Of a stretch of 64,000 bases of DNA, positions 1 through 8,303 are shown in pieces (positions within the stretch are counted from its first letter, which is position 1; every line of letters starts with the position of its first letter). The translations under genes and the position numbers were made by a program. The notes beneath the pieces are model-generated. The model searched no databases. It had not been told where the DNA came from and was given only the letters and a program-made list of their open reading frames with translations. Source of the stretch: Robiginitomaculum sp. (GTDB lineage Bacteria; Pseudomonadota; Alphaproteobacteria; Caulobacterales; Maricaulaceae). Location: contig NVXG01000029.1 in the NCBI GenBank assembly GCA_002733805.1, positions 1 to 64,000 of the forward strand. The letters run 5' to 3'.

Positions 1-71
1 AGCGTTTTCACCAACACGCGGAAAATATTGGCGGACTCTTGCATGTTGCCGCGAATTTTCTGATCCGTCAT
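1..71 (-). CDS. Possible 5' end of an unknown gene leaving the window
   Basis: On the minus strand an ATG at 71 opens a frame without stops to the window edge, about 23 codons, beginning MTDQKIRGNMQESANIFRVL. The composition looks protein-like and a purine-rich stretch precedes the ATG. I do not recognise the family from so few residues. It would be divergent from, and only about 15 bp away from, the RND fragment, which would explain why that pump lacks its first half. It may equally be chance. Confidence 0.2.
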   Translation of the reverse strand, partial: MTDQKIRGNMQESANIFRVLVKT

Positions 72-85
72 GCCTTCCGACCCCG

Positions 86-1723
86 ATGCTGTCGTCAAAA
101 TTTCTACGAAAAGAAGAACATCCTGCGATTTTACGCCCGATTGAAGCGTTTCACCAAAAACTGGACGCTGGGTATAGCTGGCTGGTGGTCGGCGTGGTGA
201 AGTGGCGGTATCTGGTTTTGGCTGGCGCGCTCGCCTCGGTTTTTGTGGGTGGTTGGTTCGCCTCGCACGTACCTAGCGGTTTTACCTCAAAAGCCGACCG
301 CTCGGAGTTTCTGGGCGTGGTTGAATTGCCTTTGGGATACGGAATTGACGAAAGTAAAAGAGCGGCGGCTCGCACCTATACGGCCTTGATGGAAGTCGAG
401 CACATGAAGGACGTGTTCCTGACGATTGGCGCGGGGAGCCAAGGTAAAACCAACATTATTGATATTTATGCGTCTATTACCCCAAAGCAGGAGCGCGACG
501 TGGCGCAATTTCTAGTTATGGATGCGGCCCGGGATGCACTCAAAGCGGCCCTGCCGGAGGCCAAAGAGGTGAATATTGGCGAAGTGCCATGGGTATCTGG
601 CGGCGGTGTTTCTTCGGTTGATATCGAGCTGGCCATACGTGGTGATAATATTGGCGAGATCAATGATTATGTACAAACAATTGCCGAGCAGATGAATAAG
701 ACTGGCCTTTATGCGGATCTTCGCACCAGTTTTGAAGAGGGTCGCCCGGAACTGCAGGTGATCTTTAACCGGGAGCGGGCCGGAGATTTGGGGGTCTCGG
801 CTCGATCCTTGGCGAATGTCGTTCAGATCATGGTTGGTGGTGTCGATGCGGGCAGTTTTGAAGATGATGGAAAACGCTATGACGTTCGGGTGCGACTGGA
901 TGAAGCGCAGCGGCAAAACCGCGATCAATTGGCATTGATCCAGGTCCGTTCCAATAGCGGGACGATCATTGATCTGACCAGCATTGCTGCGCTTGTATAC
1001 ACGTCTGGCCCCGCTCAAATTGATCGTCAGGACCGGGCGCGTAAAATATCCATACAAGCGAATACCATTACTGGCGTGGCTCTGGGTACCGGGACCCAGA
1101 GGTTGGAGCAAATTCTGGCGGCCTATCCTTTGCCCGCTGGCCTGAGTTACAGCTTTGAAGGTTCAGCCCGCCGGATGAAGGAAGCCATTTCCGCCATTGG
1201 CTTCGCCTTTATGCTGGCCATGATTGCGCTTTATATTGTGCTGGCCAGTCAGTTTAATTCCTTTGTGCAACCGGTCATCATCATGATCACCGCACCGCTT
1301 TCGTTTTCCGGAGCATTTGCCATGTTGTACTTTACGGGACAGGAAATGGCGCTGTTTACCCAGATCGGCTTGATCGCGTTGATGGGGATCGTGATGAAAA
1401 ATGGTATTTTGCTAGTTGATCGGGTTAATCAGGTTCGCGATGCTGGAGCTAAACCGCAAGATGCCATATTAGAAGCCTGTCCCCAACGACTTCGTCCGGT
1501 CTTGATGACCGCCTTTGCCGCCATTTTTGGTATGATCCCCGTGGCATTGTCGGTATCCGATGGTGCAGAATGGCGAAACTCACTGGGCTTCCTGATCATT
1601 GGTGGACTATCATCCTCGACAATTCTAACCCTGCTTGTGGTCCCAGCGGCCTATATGGTGCCGCATGACATTTCAAATGGTGTGAAGTGGATGTTCAGAA
1701 CTGCGAGCAGATTTCTGCCATAG
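86..1723 (+). CDS. RND efflux pump permease, C-terminal half only (probable truncated gene)
   Basis: Inner-membrane RND (AcrB/HAE1-type) pumps use the proton gradient to drive drugs or other solutes out through a periplasmic adaptor and an outer-membrane channel. This 545-residue frame matches only the second half of such a protein. A membrane segment at about residues 40-60 is followed by a periplasmic porter region (about 65-350). A bundle of membrane helices then begins near AISAIGFAFMLAMIALYIVL and includes the conserved segment GLIALMGIVMKNGILLVD and the loop ACPQRLRPVLMTA. Full-length members have about 1,000-1,050 residues, so about 480 are missing. The frame stays open to the window edge, but residues upstream of TPMLSSKF do not resemble the expected hydrophobic helix in any frame. 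Homology therefore seems to break near position 77. Probably a non-functional remnant. Confidence 0.7.
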   Translation: MLSSKFLRKEEHPAILRPIEAFHQKLDAGYSWLVVGVVKWRYLVLAGALASVFVGGWFASHVPSGFTSKADRSEFLGVVELPLGYGIDESKRAAARTYTALMEVEHMKDVFLTIGAGSQGKTNIIDIYASITPKQERDVAQFLVMDAARDALKAALPEAKEVNIGEVPWVSGGGVSSVDIELAIRGDNIGEINDYVQTIAEQMNKTGLYADLRTSFEEGRPELQVIFNRERAGDLGVSARSLANVVQIMVGGVDAGSFEDDGKRYDVRVRLDEAQRQNRDQLALIQVRSNSGTIIDLTSIAALVYTSGPAQIDRQDRARKISIQANTITGVALGTGTQRLEQILAAYPLPAGLSYSFEGSARRMKEAISAIGFAFMLAMIALYIVLASQFNSFVQPVIIMITAPLSFSGAFAMLYFTGQEMALFTQIGLIALMGIVMKNGILLVDRVNQVRDAGAKPQDAILEACPQRLRPVLMTAFAAIFGMIPVALSVSDGAEWRNSLGFLIIGGLSSSTILTLLVVPAAYMVPHDISNGVKWMFRTASRFLP

Positions 1724-1950
1724 AACACCGTTGCCGTAAGCCGGTTCTATGTCCGTTTGCCGCTCCTTATTCGGATTCGATTAGAAGAAAATGGTTTGAA
1801 GGCGGATAACTTCTGGAGATGTCTTGAAATAGAGGAATAGATTTGCCATTCCAACCCGTACGACAGACAAGTTCACGGCTCAAGGACGTTCTAATCTGAC
1901 AATGCTCGTGTGAAATTTCCTTGTATCTCCCTGTTAATTTTTGGGATGGT
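1724..1950. other. Non-coding stretch between the RND fragment and the IS3 remnant
   Basis: No convincing gene, RNA or terminator is visible. Short frames on both strands lack protein-like composition. Together with the IS remnant that follows (to 2327) and the short gap before arfB, this makes about 720 bp of decayed sequence. Confidence 0.5.
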
Positions 1951-2327
1951 GCGGCGGAGAAAATACGCATTACGCTGGATGGTCTGCGCGGTGAGGATAG
2001 CATTGCCGAACTGTGCCGTCAGGAAGGCATATCGCAGGGCCTGTACTTATAATGGTCGAAGGACTTCCTTGACGCAGGCAAGAAACATCTGGCGGATGAT
2101 ATCACCTGCCAGACCAATACCGATGAGGTCAAAGTCTTGCAGGCACAGGCTCGTGATCTCAAAGAGGTTGTGGCCGAACAGACGTTGGAACTGCGGCTTC
2201 TTAAAAAGCATGATCGGGGGTGGGGAGACGCAGAATGAAATATCCAGCATCAGAAAAGCTGGAGAGTGAGGCGGATCAGAAAACGATCCAACATCGGCGC
2301 TTGCAATACCGCAAAGCCGTCGCCTAA
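1951..2327 (+). mobile_element. IS3-family insertion sequence remnant (orfA plus start of orfB)
   Basis: Frame 1 from 1951 to 2238 reads as the helix-turn-helix OrfA of an IS3-family element. It contains RITLDGLRGEDSIAELCRQE, then a stop codon (TAA 2050-2052), then WSKDFLDAGKK and the coiled segment DLKEVVAEQTLELRLLKK. A one-base deletion in the A-rich stretch before 'KSMIGGGE' knocks the end out of frame. OrfB starts at ATG 2235 as MKYPASEKLE, overlapping the end of orfA, but diverges at once and stops at 2327. The DDE catalytic domain is entirely missing, so the element is dead. It lies about 1 kb outside the isp2 end of the hydrogenase locus. Confidence 0.85.
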
Positions 2328-2444
2328 TATCAACACACACAATGAGCAAAACCCACTTCTGCTTCAAAGAGGAATCTGTCCCACTTCATATGAACACGGA
2401 TACTGTGCTTATCTTCGGGCCAGCATTTTTGTAAGGCTCATCCC

Positions 2445-2873
2445 ATGGCATTGATTAAAATTACTGATTCTATTGTGCTGTTTGATGACGAGTTACAGGA
2501 ACGTTTCGTGCGTTCGAGCGGTCCCGGCGGGCAAAATGTGAATAAGGTTGCAACCGCTGTGCAACTTCGCTTCGATGTCCGTGGGTCTTCTAGCTTACCT
2601 GAACGAGTGCGTGAGAAAATTTTGAACTCGGGCGATAGCCGTTTAACAAAGGATGGCGTCTTCGTGATTTTTGCGGATCGTCATCGTACACAGGAGATGA
2701 ACCGCAAAGACGCCCGTGATCGTTTGTTCGATGTTATCCGAAAAGCCGCCTTTGTTCCGAAAAGGCGTATCCCAACCAAACCAACCTTCAACTCAAAAAA
2801 ACGCCGCCTTGATAGCAAAACCAAACGCGGCGCGATTAAGAAGAGGCGTAGCGGTGCGATTGATATGGATTAG
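2445..2873 (+). CDS. arfB: Peptidyl-tRNA hydrolase ArfB (YaeJ), ribosome rescue
   Basis: ArfB enters the empty mRNA channel of ribosomes stalled without a stop codon and hydrolyses the peptidyl-tRNA. The 142-residue protein has the usual length. Its catalytic GGQ sits in SSGPGGQNVNK at about residues 24-34. A long basic tail (about 100-142), rich in Lys and Arg such as KKRRLDSKTKRG, is the part of this family that inserts into the mRNA channel. The ATG at 2445 follows only a weak purine-rich site. It stands alone between an IS remnant and a pseudogene, yet its frame is intact and all key residues are present, so it is probably functional. Confidence 0.93.
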   Translation: MALIKITDSIVLFDDELQERFVRSSGPGGQNVNKVATAVQLRFDVRGSSSLPERVREKILNSGDSRLTKDGVFVIFADRHRTQEMNRKDARDRLFDVIRKAAFVPKRRIPTKPTFNSKKRRLDSKTKRGAIKKRRSGAIDMD

Positions 2874-3012
2874 GGGATTGTCAGATTAAAACTAACTTGA
2901 GCGCCAAACCTATTTTTTTGTATACTCAGAGGATGACAATGCCTGTTACCCTTCACCGGAAGCGCTACTAAGAATACGACACCATGCAGGTCCATGATTT
3001 CTTTTTGATCCT

Positions 3013-3262
3013 GTTGCTGGTTTTAGTATTTTGCACGTGCGCTTAAAAACCCCGGCGGTATTGGGAGAATTACTGGCCGGTGTCGTATTGGGGCTATCCT
3101 TGCTGGGTTGGGTTGAGCCGGTCGAAGCTTTACGGTTACTGGCAGAAATCGGAATTATTCTGCTTGTTTGAAGTCGGTTTGGGCACAGATTTTGTTCATC
3201 TTGCCCGTACCGGATGCCAGTTATTTCTGGTCGCACTGCTTGGGTTCCACCATTTATCATGA
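3013..3262 (+). pseudogene. Kef-type (CPA2) cation/proton antiporter N-terminal fragment, frameshifted
   Basis: Two frames joined by a shift give the start of a KefB-like antiporter. Frame 1 (to about 3165) reads TPAVLGELLAGVVLGLSLLG and then LRLLAEIGIILL. A one-base change near 3165 moves the continuation to another frame as FEVGLGTDFVHLARTGCQLF, ending at TGA 3260-3262. A further shift near 3035 separates an upstream hydrophobic piece. The rest of the transporter (normally 380-600 residues) is absent. The 450 bp between arfB and the hydrogenase operon holds nothing else I recognise. Confidence 0.75.
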
Positions 3263-3323
3263 AATGGATGCATGGCCGAATGCAATCCAGTTGAAAAACG
3301 CACAATAACAAGCCGCCAATAGA

Positions 3324-4571
3324 TTACTCAATCAGATTTTCGGCCATGACTTCGACCAGTGAATTCAAACCGTGATCCCATTTCCAGTGCGCAATACTTT
3401 CATCCATGGTCAGACGGCAATTGGCACAGGACGAGACCATGGTATCGGCACCGGTGGCCTCAACTTGATCCATTTTGATTTTGAACACTTTGTGGCGCAG
3501 ATCTGTGGCGCTGGCCATCGCCTGCACCCCGCCGCCGCCGCCGCAACACCAGTTGAAATTGGCCGTTGGCGTCATTTCGCGGAAGTCCTCGGCAAAATCA
3601 TCCAGCAAATACCGGGCCGCGTCCGCCGCCCCGCCGCGCCGGGAAATCTGGCATGGGTCGTGATAGGTGATCGAGCCTTTAAGCGGTTTCAGTTTGAGTT
3701 TGCCGGCACGTTTCAAATCGGCCAAAAATTCAGTGATGTGTAAGACCTCGAATGGTAATTTCCGGCCCAAAATATTGGCTCCGGACCAGCGCATGACGCC
3801 ATAGGCATGGCCACATTCAGGGATCACAACGGTTTTCACGTCCAACTCTTCTGCGGCTTCAACTATGCGGGTAACACCCAGTTTGGCCAGATCCATTTTG
3901 CCCGACAAAAAGCCGAAATTGGTGGCTTCATAACCCTTGGTGCTGAAGGTCCAGCTCACCCCGGCGTGGTCGAGCAATTTACCCATGGCAACAATGCTGT
4001 CCGGGTATTTCATCATCTCGATAGAAGAAACAGTCAGTAGAATTTCGGCTCCTTTTTTGTCGAGCGGAAACTCCATGTCGTTTTCATCTTCCAACCATTC
4101 CAGCCGGTCCACCAGCTTATTGGAAGTCAAACCGAGCGGGCTGCCTTTTGTCCGCACGTTTTCTGCGGCCTGCATGAAGTCTTCCGGTCCCATACCGGCA
4201 GCGGCAAAGGCTTGGCGGGTCGCCGCAACAATGGCAGAAATATCAATACCCATGGGGCAAACGGCGGAACAACGACCACACATGGTGCAACTATCAAAAA
4301 TTAAATCCTGCCATTCCTCAAGCTCTTCGGTCTTGACCGTTTTTCCAAGTCCAAACCAGGAAAGCGGTGATTTGCTGCGTTTCCAGGCCCGGGTTATGGG
4401 AACCAACTTATAGGCCGGGGTGTAGCGCGCATCGCCCGTGGCTTCGTAAAAGTGACAGGCTTCGGCGCACTGTCCGCAATGCACGCAAGCCTCGAGATAG
4501 GGCGCAATATTCCCGCCGGTGAGGGCCGTAAACTTATCGGCGGCAATTTGTACCTGTTCAGTGGTCAGCAT
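3324..4571 (-). CDS. Isp2-like iron-sulfur protein (HdrD-type) of the hydrogenase
   Basis: This is a 415-residue soluble Fe-S protein thought to carry electrons from the hydrogenase toward a membrane acceptor. Two ferredoxin-type [4Fe-4S] motifs lie at the N-terminus: CVHCGQCAEAC (about 31) and CTMCGRCSAVCP (about 95). Heterodisulfide-reductase-like CCG domains follow. The second is canonical: DPCQ, then CCGGGGG, then SCANC, spaced as for the HdrB/HdrD non-cubane cluster. The first keeps only IPECGHAY and is degenerate. HdrD-like and NarI-like proteins encoded with [NiFe]-hydrogenases are known as Isp2 and Isp1. It is the last gene of the structural operon, 4 bp after the small membrane protein, and no terminator is obvious downstream. 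An alternative name is GlpC/LutA-like oxidoreductase, but the context argues for Isp2. Confidence 0.85.
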   Translation of the reverse strand: MLTTEQVQIAADKFTALTGGNIAPYLEACVHCGQCAEACHFYEATGDARYTPAYKLVPITRAWKRSKSPLSWFGLGKTVKTEELEEWQDLIFDSCTMCGRCSAVCPMGIDISAIVAATRQAFAAAGMGPEDFMQAAENVRTKGSPLGLTSNKLVDRLEWLEDENDMEFPLDKKGAEILLTVSSIEMMKYPDSIVAMGKLLDHAGVSWTFSTKGYEATNFGFLSGKMDLAKLGVTRIVEAAEELDVKTVVIPECGHAYGVMRWSGANILGRKLPFEVLHITEFLADLKRAGKLKLKPLKGSITYHDPCQISRRGGAADAARYLLDDFAEDFREMTPTANFNWCCGGGGGVQAMASATDLRHKVFKIKMDQVEATGADTMVSSCANCRLTMDESIAHWKWDHGLNSLVEVMAENLIE

Positions 4572-4575
4572 GATC

Positions 4576-4812
4576 TCAGCTCCCGTTATAGCGCTTGTAG
4601 GCGTTGAGTGCTCGCACGCCTAAAAACCCGATGGCCAGCCCAGCTAATACGAATGGAGCCCAATGATCTGGGCTGGAAAGAATATGCAAAACTGCTCCGA
4701 GCAGATCAAAATTATGACTTGCGCCCGCTCCTGAGTGAGCAAAAGCCGCAGGTGCCAGAACAAAATAGACCAATGCTATGGTAGTCGTATGGGTTAAAAA
4801 TTTCATGGCCAT
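4576..4812 (-). CDS. Small hydrogenase-associated membrane protein, mini-HupE-like
   Basis: The protein has 78 residues. A signal peptide ends at AAFA and would leave a mature N-terminus HSGAGASHNFD. One membrane helix follows (about residues 46-67), then a short basic tail. The arrangement (export signal, mature N-terminal His, then LHILSSPDHW) resembles the first third of HupE/UreJ nickel-permease-like proteins, which are about 190 residues long with several helices. Here only one helix remains after the signal. It lies between hupL and isp2 in the operon with a good ribosome site (AGGAG) 3 bp before ATG 4812; the second ATG at 4806 is also possible. It could be a membrane anchor for Isp2 or a metal-handling accessory; neither can be shown. 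Confidence 0.6.
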   Translation of the reverse strand: MAMKFLTHTTTIALVYFVLAPAAFAHSGAGASHNFDLLGAVLHILSSPDHWAPFVLAGLAIGFLGVRALNAYKRYNGS

Positions 4813-4818
4813 AGGCTC

Positions 4819-6546
4819 CTATTGAATGTTGATTTGTACGAGTTCCTTGCCATCTGGATCGGCGACGTGAACGGCGCAGGCCAAGCAGGGATCAAAGCTG
4901 TGAATGGTGCGTTGAATTTCCAGCGGTTGTTTGGGGTCATGCAAAACATGGCGATCCATCAAAGCCGCTTCATAAGCGCCCGGTTGGCCGCCAGCATCGC
5001 GCGGGCCGGCGTTCCAGGTGCTGGGGACTACCGCCTGATAATTGCTGATTTTTTTGTCCTTAATCACCACCCAATGAGCCAATGAGCCGCGTGGAGCTTC
5101 CATAAAGCCCACGCCTCGGGCCTCTTTGGGCCAAGTGGACGGATCCCATTTTTCTTTATTTTGTACCGATAAATCACCAGCCTTGATATTGGCCATCAGA
5201 TTGTTGAACCAAGTGGACATCTGATCGGCAACGATCTTACTTTCCAATGTTCGTGCCGCTGTACGGCCCATGGTCGAAAACATGGCAGTGAGTGGCAAAT
5301 CAAGCTGTTTTAGTGCAGAGTTTGCCAAATCAACGGTTGGCTCGTGACCATTGGCATACATCACCAAAATACGGGCCAGCGGGCCAACCTCCATGGCATG
5401 TCCGCGCCAGCGTGGGGATTTGATCCAAGAATAGCTCTCCTCCATATGCAAATTTTTGTAGGGAGCCTTTGGACCGGTGTAATTGAGATTGGTTTGTCCG
5501 TCATACGGGTGCAGGCCGTCTTTTGCCCCTTCATAATCATACCAAGAATGATCGACAAATTCCTGAATTTGTTCCGGGTCGTTCAAATCTACTGGATGAA
5601 TTTTGCTTAAATCCCGATTTAAGATCACACCGGCTGGCACCATATAGCTAGAGGGATCATCAAGGCCCTCCGCTGGAAAATCCCCAAAAGTCATGAAATT
5701 ACCCAGGCCTTCCCCACGGGCAAACCAGTCCTTGTAAAAAGAGGCAATGGCCAGCGTATCGGGCAGATAAACCTGGTTCACAAATTCCTGCATGTGGCCA
5801 ATAATGCGGCGCACTTCATTCAGGCCTGCCATATTCAAGGAGGTGGCACCGCTCTCATTCGTGCTGATCGAGGTTGGTGCGCCACCAACCAGAAAGTTGG
5901 GGTGCGGGTTTTTGCCGCCAAAAATGGCATGTAGCTTCACCACATCGCGTTGCCAAGCCAGAGCTTCCAGATAATGCGAAACCGCCATTAAATTGGCTTC
6001 GGCGGGCAGCTTATATTCAGGGTGACCCCAAGGGCCCTGTGCAAAAATACCCAACTGACCAGACTCGACAAAGCCTTTTAGTTTTTTCTGCATATCGGCA
6101 AAATAGCCGGGACTGGATTTGGCGTAGGACGAGATCGACTGCGCCAGTTCCGAGGTCGCCTTGGGGTCGGCATTCAACGCCGAAACCACATCAACCCAAT
6201 CCAGCGCGTGCAAATGGTAAAAATGCATAACATGGTCATGGATATGTTGTGCGCCAATCATCAAATTGCGGATAAGCTGGGCATTTTTGGGAATGGTAAT
6301 GCTCAAGGCATTTTCAACCGCCCGCACCGAGGCAATGCCGTGGACCAGTGTACAGACCCCGCAAATACGTTGGGCAAAGGCCCAAGCATCACGTGGATCG
6401 CGGTCACGCAAGATCAACTCAATGCCGCGCACCATGGTGCCGGAACTATAAGCACTTTCAATACCGCCTGCCTCATTGGTATCCACTTCAATACGTAAAT
6501 GCCCCTCAATGCGGGTGATCGGATCGACAACAATTCGTTTATTCAT
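4819..6546 (-). CDS. hupL: [NiFe]-hydrogenase large subunit
   Basis: Large catalytic subunit of a membrane-associated uptake hydrogenase, which splits H2 at a Ni-Fe centre. The N-terminal nickel motif is RICGVCTLVHG (about residue 60) and the C-terminal one is DPCLACAVH. The second is followed by a 15-residue tail (VADPDGKELVQINIQ) that the HupD protease would remove after His once nickel is loaded. At about 575 residues it has normal length. An ATG at 6558 is possible, but the ATG at 6546 follows GGAG with good spacing and gives the usual N-terminus MNKRIVVDPITRIEGH. It lies between isp1 and the mini-HupE gene, unlike the common order in which the large subunit directly follows the small one. 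Confidence 0.97.
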   Translation of the reverse strand: MNKRIVVDPITRIEGHLRIEVDTNEAGGIESAYSSGTMVRGIELILRDRDPRDAWAFAQRICGVCTLVHGIASVRAVENALSITIPKNAQLIRNLMIGAQHIHDHVMHFYHLHALDWVDVVSALNADPKATSELAQSISSYAKSSPGYFADMQKKLKGFVESGQLGIFAQGPWGHPEYKLPAEANLMAVSHYLEALAWQRDVVKLHAIFGGKNPHPNFLVGGAPTSISTNESGATSLNMAGLNEVRRIIGHMQEFVNQVYLPDTLAIASFYKDWFARGEGLGNFMTFGDFPAEGLDDPSSYMVPAGVILNRDLSKIHPVDLNDPEQIQEFVDHSWYDYEGAKDGLHPYDGQTNLNYTGPKAPYKNLHMEESYSWIKSPRWRGHAMEVGPLARILVMYANGHEPTVDLANSALKQLDLPLTAMFSTMGRTAARTLESKIVADQMSTWFNNLMANIKAGDLSVQNKEKWDPSTWPKEARGVGFMEAPRGSLAHWVVIKDKKISNYQAVVPSTWNAGPRDAGGQPGAYEAALMDRHVLHDPKQPLEIQRTIHSFDPCLACAVHVADPDGKELVQINIQ

Positions 6547-6579
6547 AATGCGCTCCATGCGCTGTCAGAGTGAACGGTT

Positions 6580-7242
6580 TCATAGCTTGATACCCCGGCG
6601 GTTCAGCTGAGCGCCCATTTCCCCTCGGGTCAGGAAAACCAGAAAACCATGCATCAGCTTGCCAAAGGGAAACCAGACAAAGAACACGCAAATGCTGAGG
6701 ATATGGATGGCCAAAAGGGTCTCGTATCGCAGTCCTACATGACTGGCTGCTGCCAGCCCGGTCAGCACCGGCGTAATGGTGACAACCCAGGTGACATAAT
6801 CATCCATGGTAGAAATCAATTTGAGAACCGGGCTGGAAAGTCGGTGGGCCAAGGCCAGTATCAATGAGACTACGGTTACCCCGCCAACCGCAAAGATGAC
6901 GATGTTTGGCAAAGCTGGCCAAGTCAGGCCCGTCAGGCTTTTGATAAATAGAACATGCGGCGCAAAGGTCAGAACAATGATCGCCAGCCCTAGATGAAAC
7001 ACCCAGCCATTAATGGTGGTAAAGCGGGTACGTTTGGCAAATTCCGGCTTGGGCAGCATGCGCCGAAAGAACTCGGCCACAGCGGCTATCATGGTTGGTT
7101 TGGCCCCGGAACGGATTGCCGATTTATCTTTTAAGCGTGGCATGAACAGCAGGCTAACCAATCGCCAAACCACCCCAAACACAAACACGGCCAGCGAAAA
7201 CTGCAAAGCAGGCCCACGAGCAAAATCGAGAAGATCGGTCAT
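6580..7242 (-). CDS. Isp1-like haem-b membrane subunit (NarI fold)
   Basis: A 220-residue integral membrane protein with five predicted helices, at about residues 15-36, 77-100, 110-135, 147-168 and 176-203. Histidines within or near helices (for example FHLGLAIIVLTFAPH and LAIHIL) are candidate haem ligands, as in nitrate reductase gamma subunits. It would take electrons from the small subunit and pass them to quinone or to the Isp2 partner. Its ATG overlaps the hupS stop by 4 bp, so the two are translationally coupled. The sequence is closer to the NarI/DsrM/Isp1 type than to the four-helix HyaC/HupC cytochrome b usually found with uptake hydrogenases; this judgement is by eye. Confidence 0.82.
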   Translation of the reverse strand: MTDLLDFARGPALQFSLAVFVFGVVWRLVSLLFMPRLKDKSAIRSGAKPTMIAAVAEFFRRMLPKPEFAKRTRFTTINGWVFHLGLAIIVLTFAPHVLFIKSLTGLTWPALPNIVIFAVGGVTVVSLILALAHRLSSPVLKLISTMDDYVTWVVTITPVLTGLAAASHVGLRYETLLAIHILSICVFFVWFPFGKLMHGFLVFLTRGEMGAQLNRRGIKL

Positions 7243-8303
7243 GATTTACCCTCCTTCATGGCATTTTTCTTTCGGGCGTGCCCGGCGGCCGCACTAATCA
7301 GTCCGGCGGCAGCGCCTGCCGCCGCTGCACCAGCGGCAACTTTACCAACATCACGTATGGGTGCTGGCAGGGGGTTGTAAAATCCGCCCTTGTCCCAGAA
7401 GTTCGGTTCGGAACAGCCAAGACAGCCATGGCCGGATTGAATGGGAAACGAGACCCCGCCATTCCATTTCAAGGTGGCGCAGGCATTATAGGTGGTTGGG
7501 CCTTTGCAGCCGACTTCATACAGACACCAGCCCTTGCGCGCCCCTTCATCGTCAAAACTTTTGGCAAACAGGCCGCGCTCATAAAACGGACGACGATAAC
7601 ACCGGTCATGAATATTATTGCCAAAATAGGCGATGGGCCGTTTCAAATGATCCAGTTTCGGCAGTTTACCAAACGACAGGATATAGGAAATTGTGCCGGT
7701 CATGGCCTCAGGGATCGGTGGGCAACCGGGAATGTTGATAATCGCCTTGTCAGTGACCAACTGGTCTACACCCACCGCGCCCGTTGGGTTGGGCGCCGCC
7801 GCAGGGATGCCGCCAAAAGCGGCACAGGTGCCAACGGCAATTACCGCAGCAGCGTCTTTGACGGTTTCTTCCAGCATTTGAAGATTGCTGATACCGGCAA
7901 TGGTCGAATATGCCCCGTCCAGCTTGGTCGGGATTGAGCCATCGACCACCACCACATATTTGCCCTTGTTTTCACGCATCGCAATGTGACGGGCTTCCTC
8001 GGCGGCCTCTCCCGAGGCGGCTTGCAGGGTGTGATGATAATCCAGCGAGATAAAATCAAAAATCAGCTCTTCCAGCGTAGGTGCGAATGAACGGGTGAAA
8101 CTTTCGGTGCAGCCAGTGCATTCCTGAAACGATAACCAGATCACCGATTGGCGCCGGGCTGAGGCTAGATTCTCCGCCATGGCTTTGGCTGCCAAGGGGG
8201 TTAGCGCCATGGAGGACGCCAGATATGAAGTATATTTCAGGAAAGCCCGGCGCGAAATGCCCCGCGCCTCCAGCATTTGCCCAAGGGTTTTTGGTTCAGC
8301 CAT
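7239..8303 (-). CDS. hupS: [NiFe]-hydrogenase small subunit
   Basis: This is the Fe-S electron-relay subunit, exported folded with HupL by the Tat system. The twin-arginine signal is ISRRAFLKY at about residues 16-24. The proximal-cluster cysteines lie in ECTGCTESF, in GTCAAFGG and in NIPGCPPIPEA. Medial and distal ligands lie in the C-terminal half (HDRCYRR, GWCLYEVGCKGPTTYNAC, SGHGCLGCSEPNFWD). Oxygen-tolerant enzymes have two extra Cys near the proximal cluster; here both positions are Gly, so it should be a standard oxygen-sensitive type. An Ala/Gly-rich hydrophobic C-terminal stretch (about 318-342) followed by Arg and Lys looks like a membrane anchor. Length is 354 residues. The start overlaps the preceding gene by 8 bp. 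Confidence 0.97.
   Translation of the reverse strand: MAEPKTLGQMLEARGISRRAFLKYTSYLASSMALTPLAAKAMAENLASARRQSVIWLSFQECTGCTESFTRSFAPTLEELIFDFISLDYHHTLQAASGEAAEEARHIAMRENKGKYVVVVDGSIPTKLDGAYSTIAGISNLQMLEETVKDAAAVIAVGTCAAFGGIPAAAPNPTGAVGVDQLVTDKAIINIPGCPPIPEAMTGTISYILSFGKLPKLDHLKRPIAYFGNNIHDRCYRRPFYERGLFAKSFDDEGARKGWCLYEVGCKGPTTYNACATLKWNGGVSFPIQSGHGCLGCSEPNFWDKGGFYNPLPAPIRDVGKVAAGAAAAGAAAGLISAAAGHARKKNAMKEGKS

Noticed and set aside
1910-2269. A 119-codon frame over the IS3 remnant
   Set aside because: It is Arg-rich and in the wrong frame; the neighbouring frame gives a clear IS3 OrfA sequence with one stop codon.
7239-8303. Oxygen-tolerant hydrogenase small subunit
   Set aside because: The two extra cysteines that define that class are replaced by Gly.
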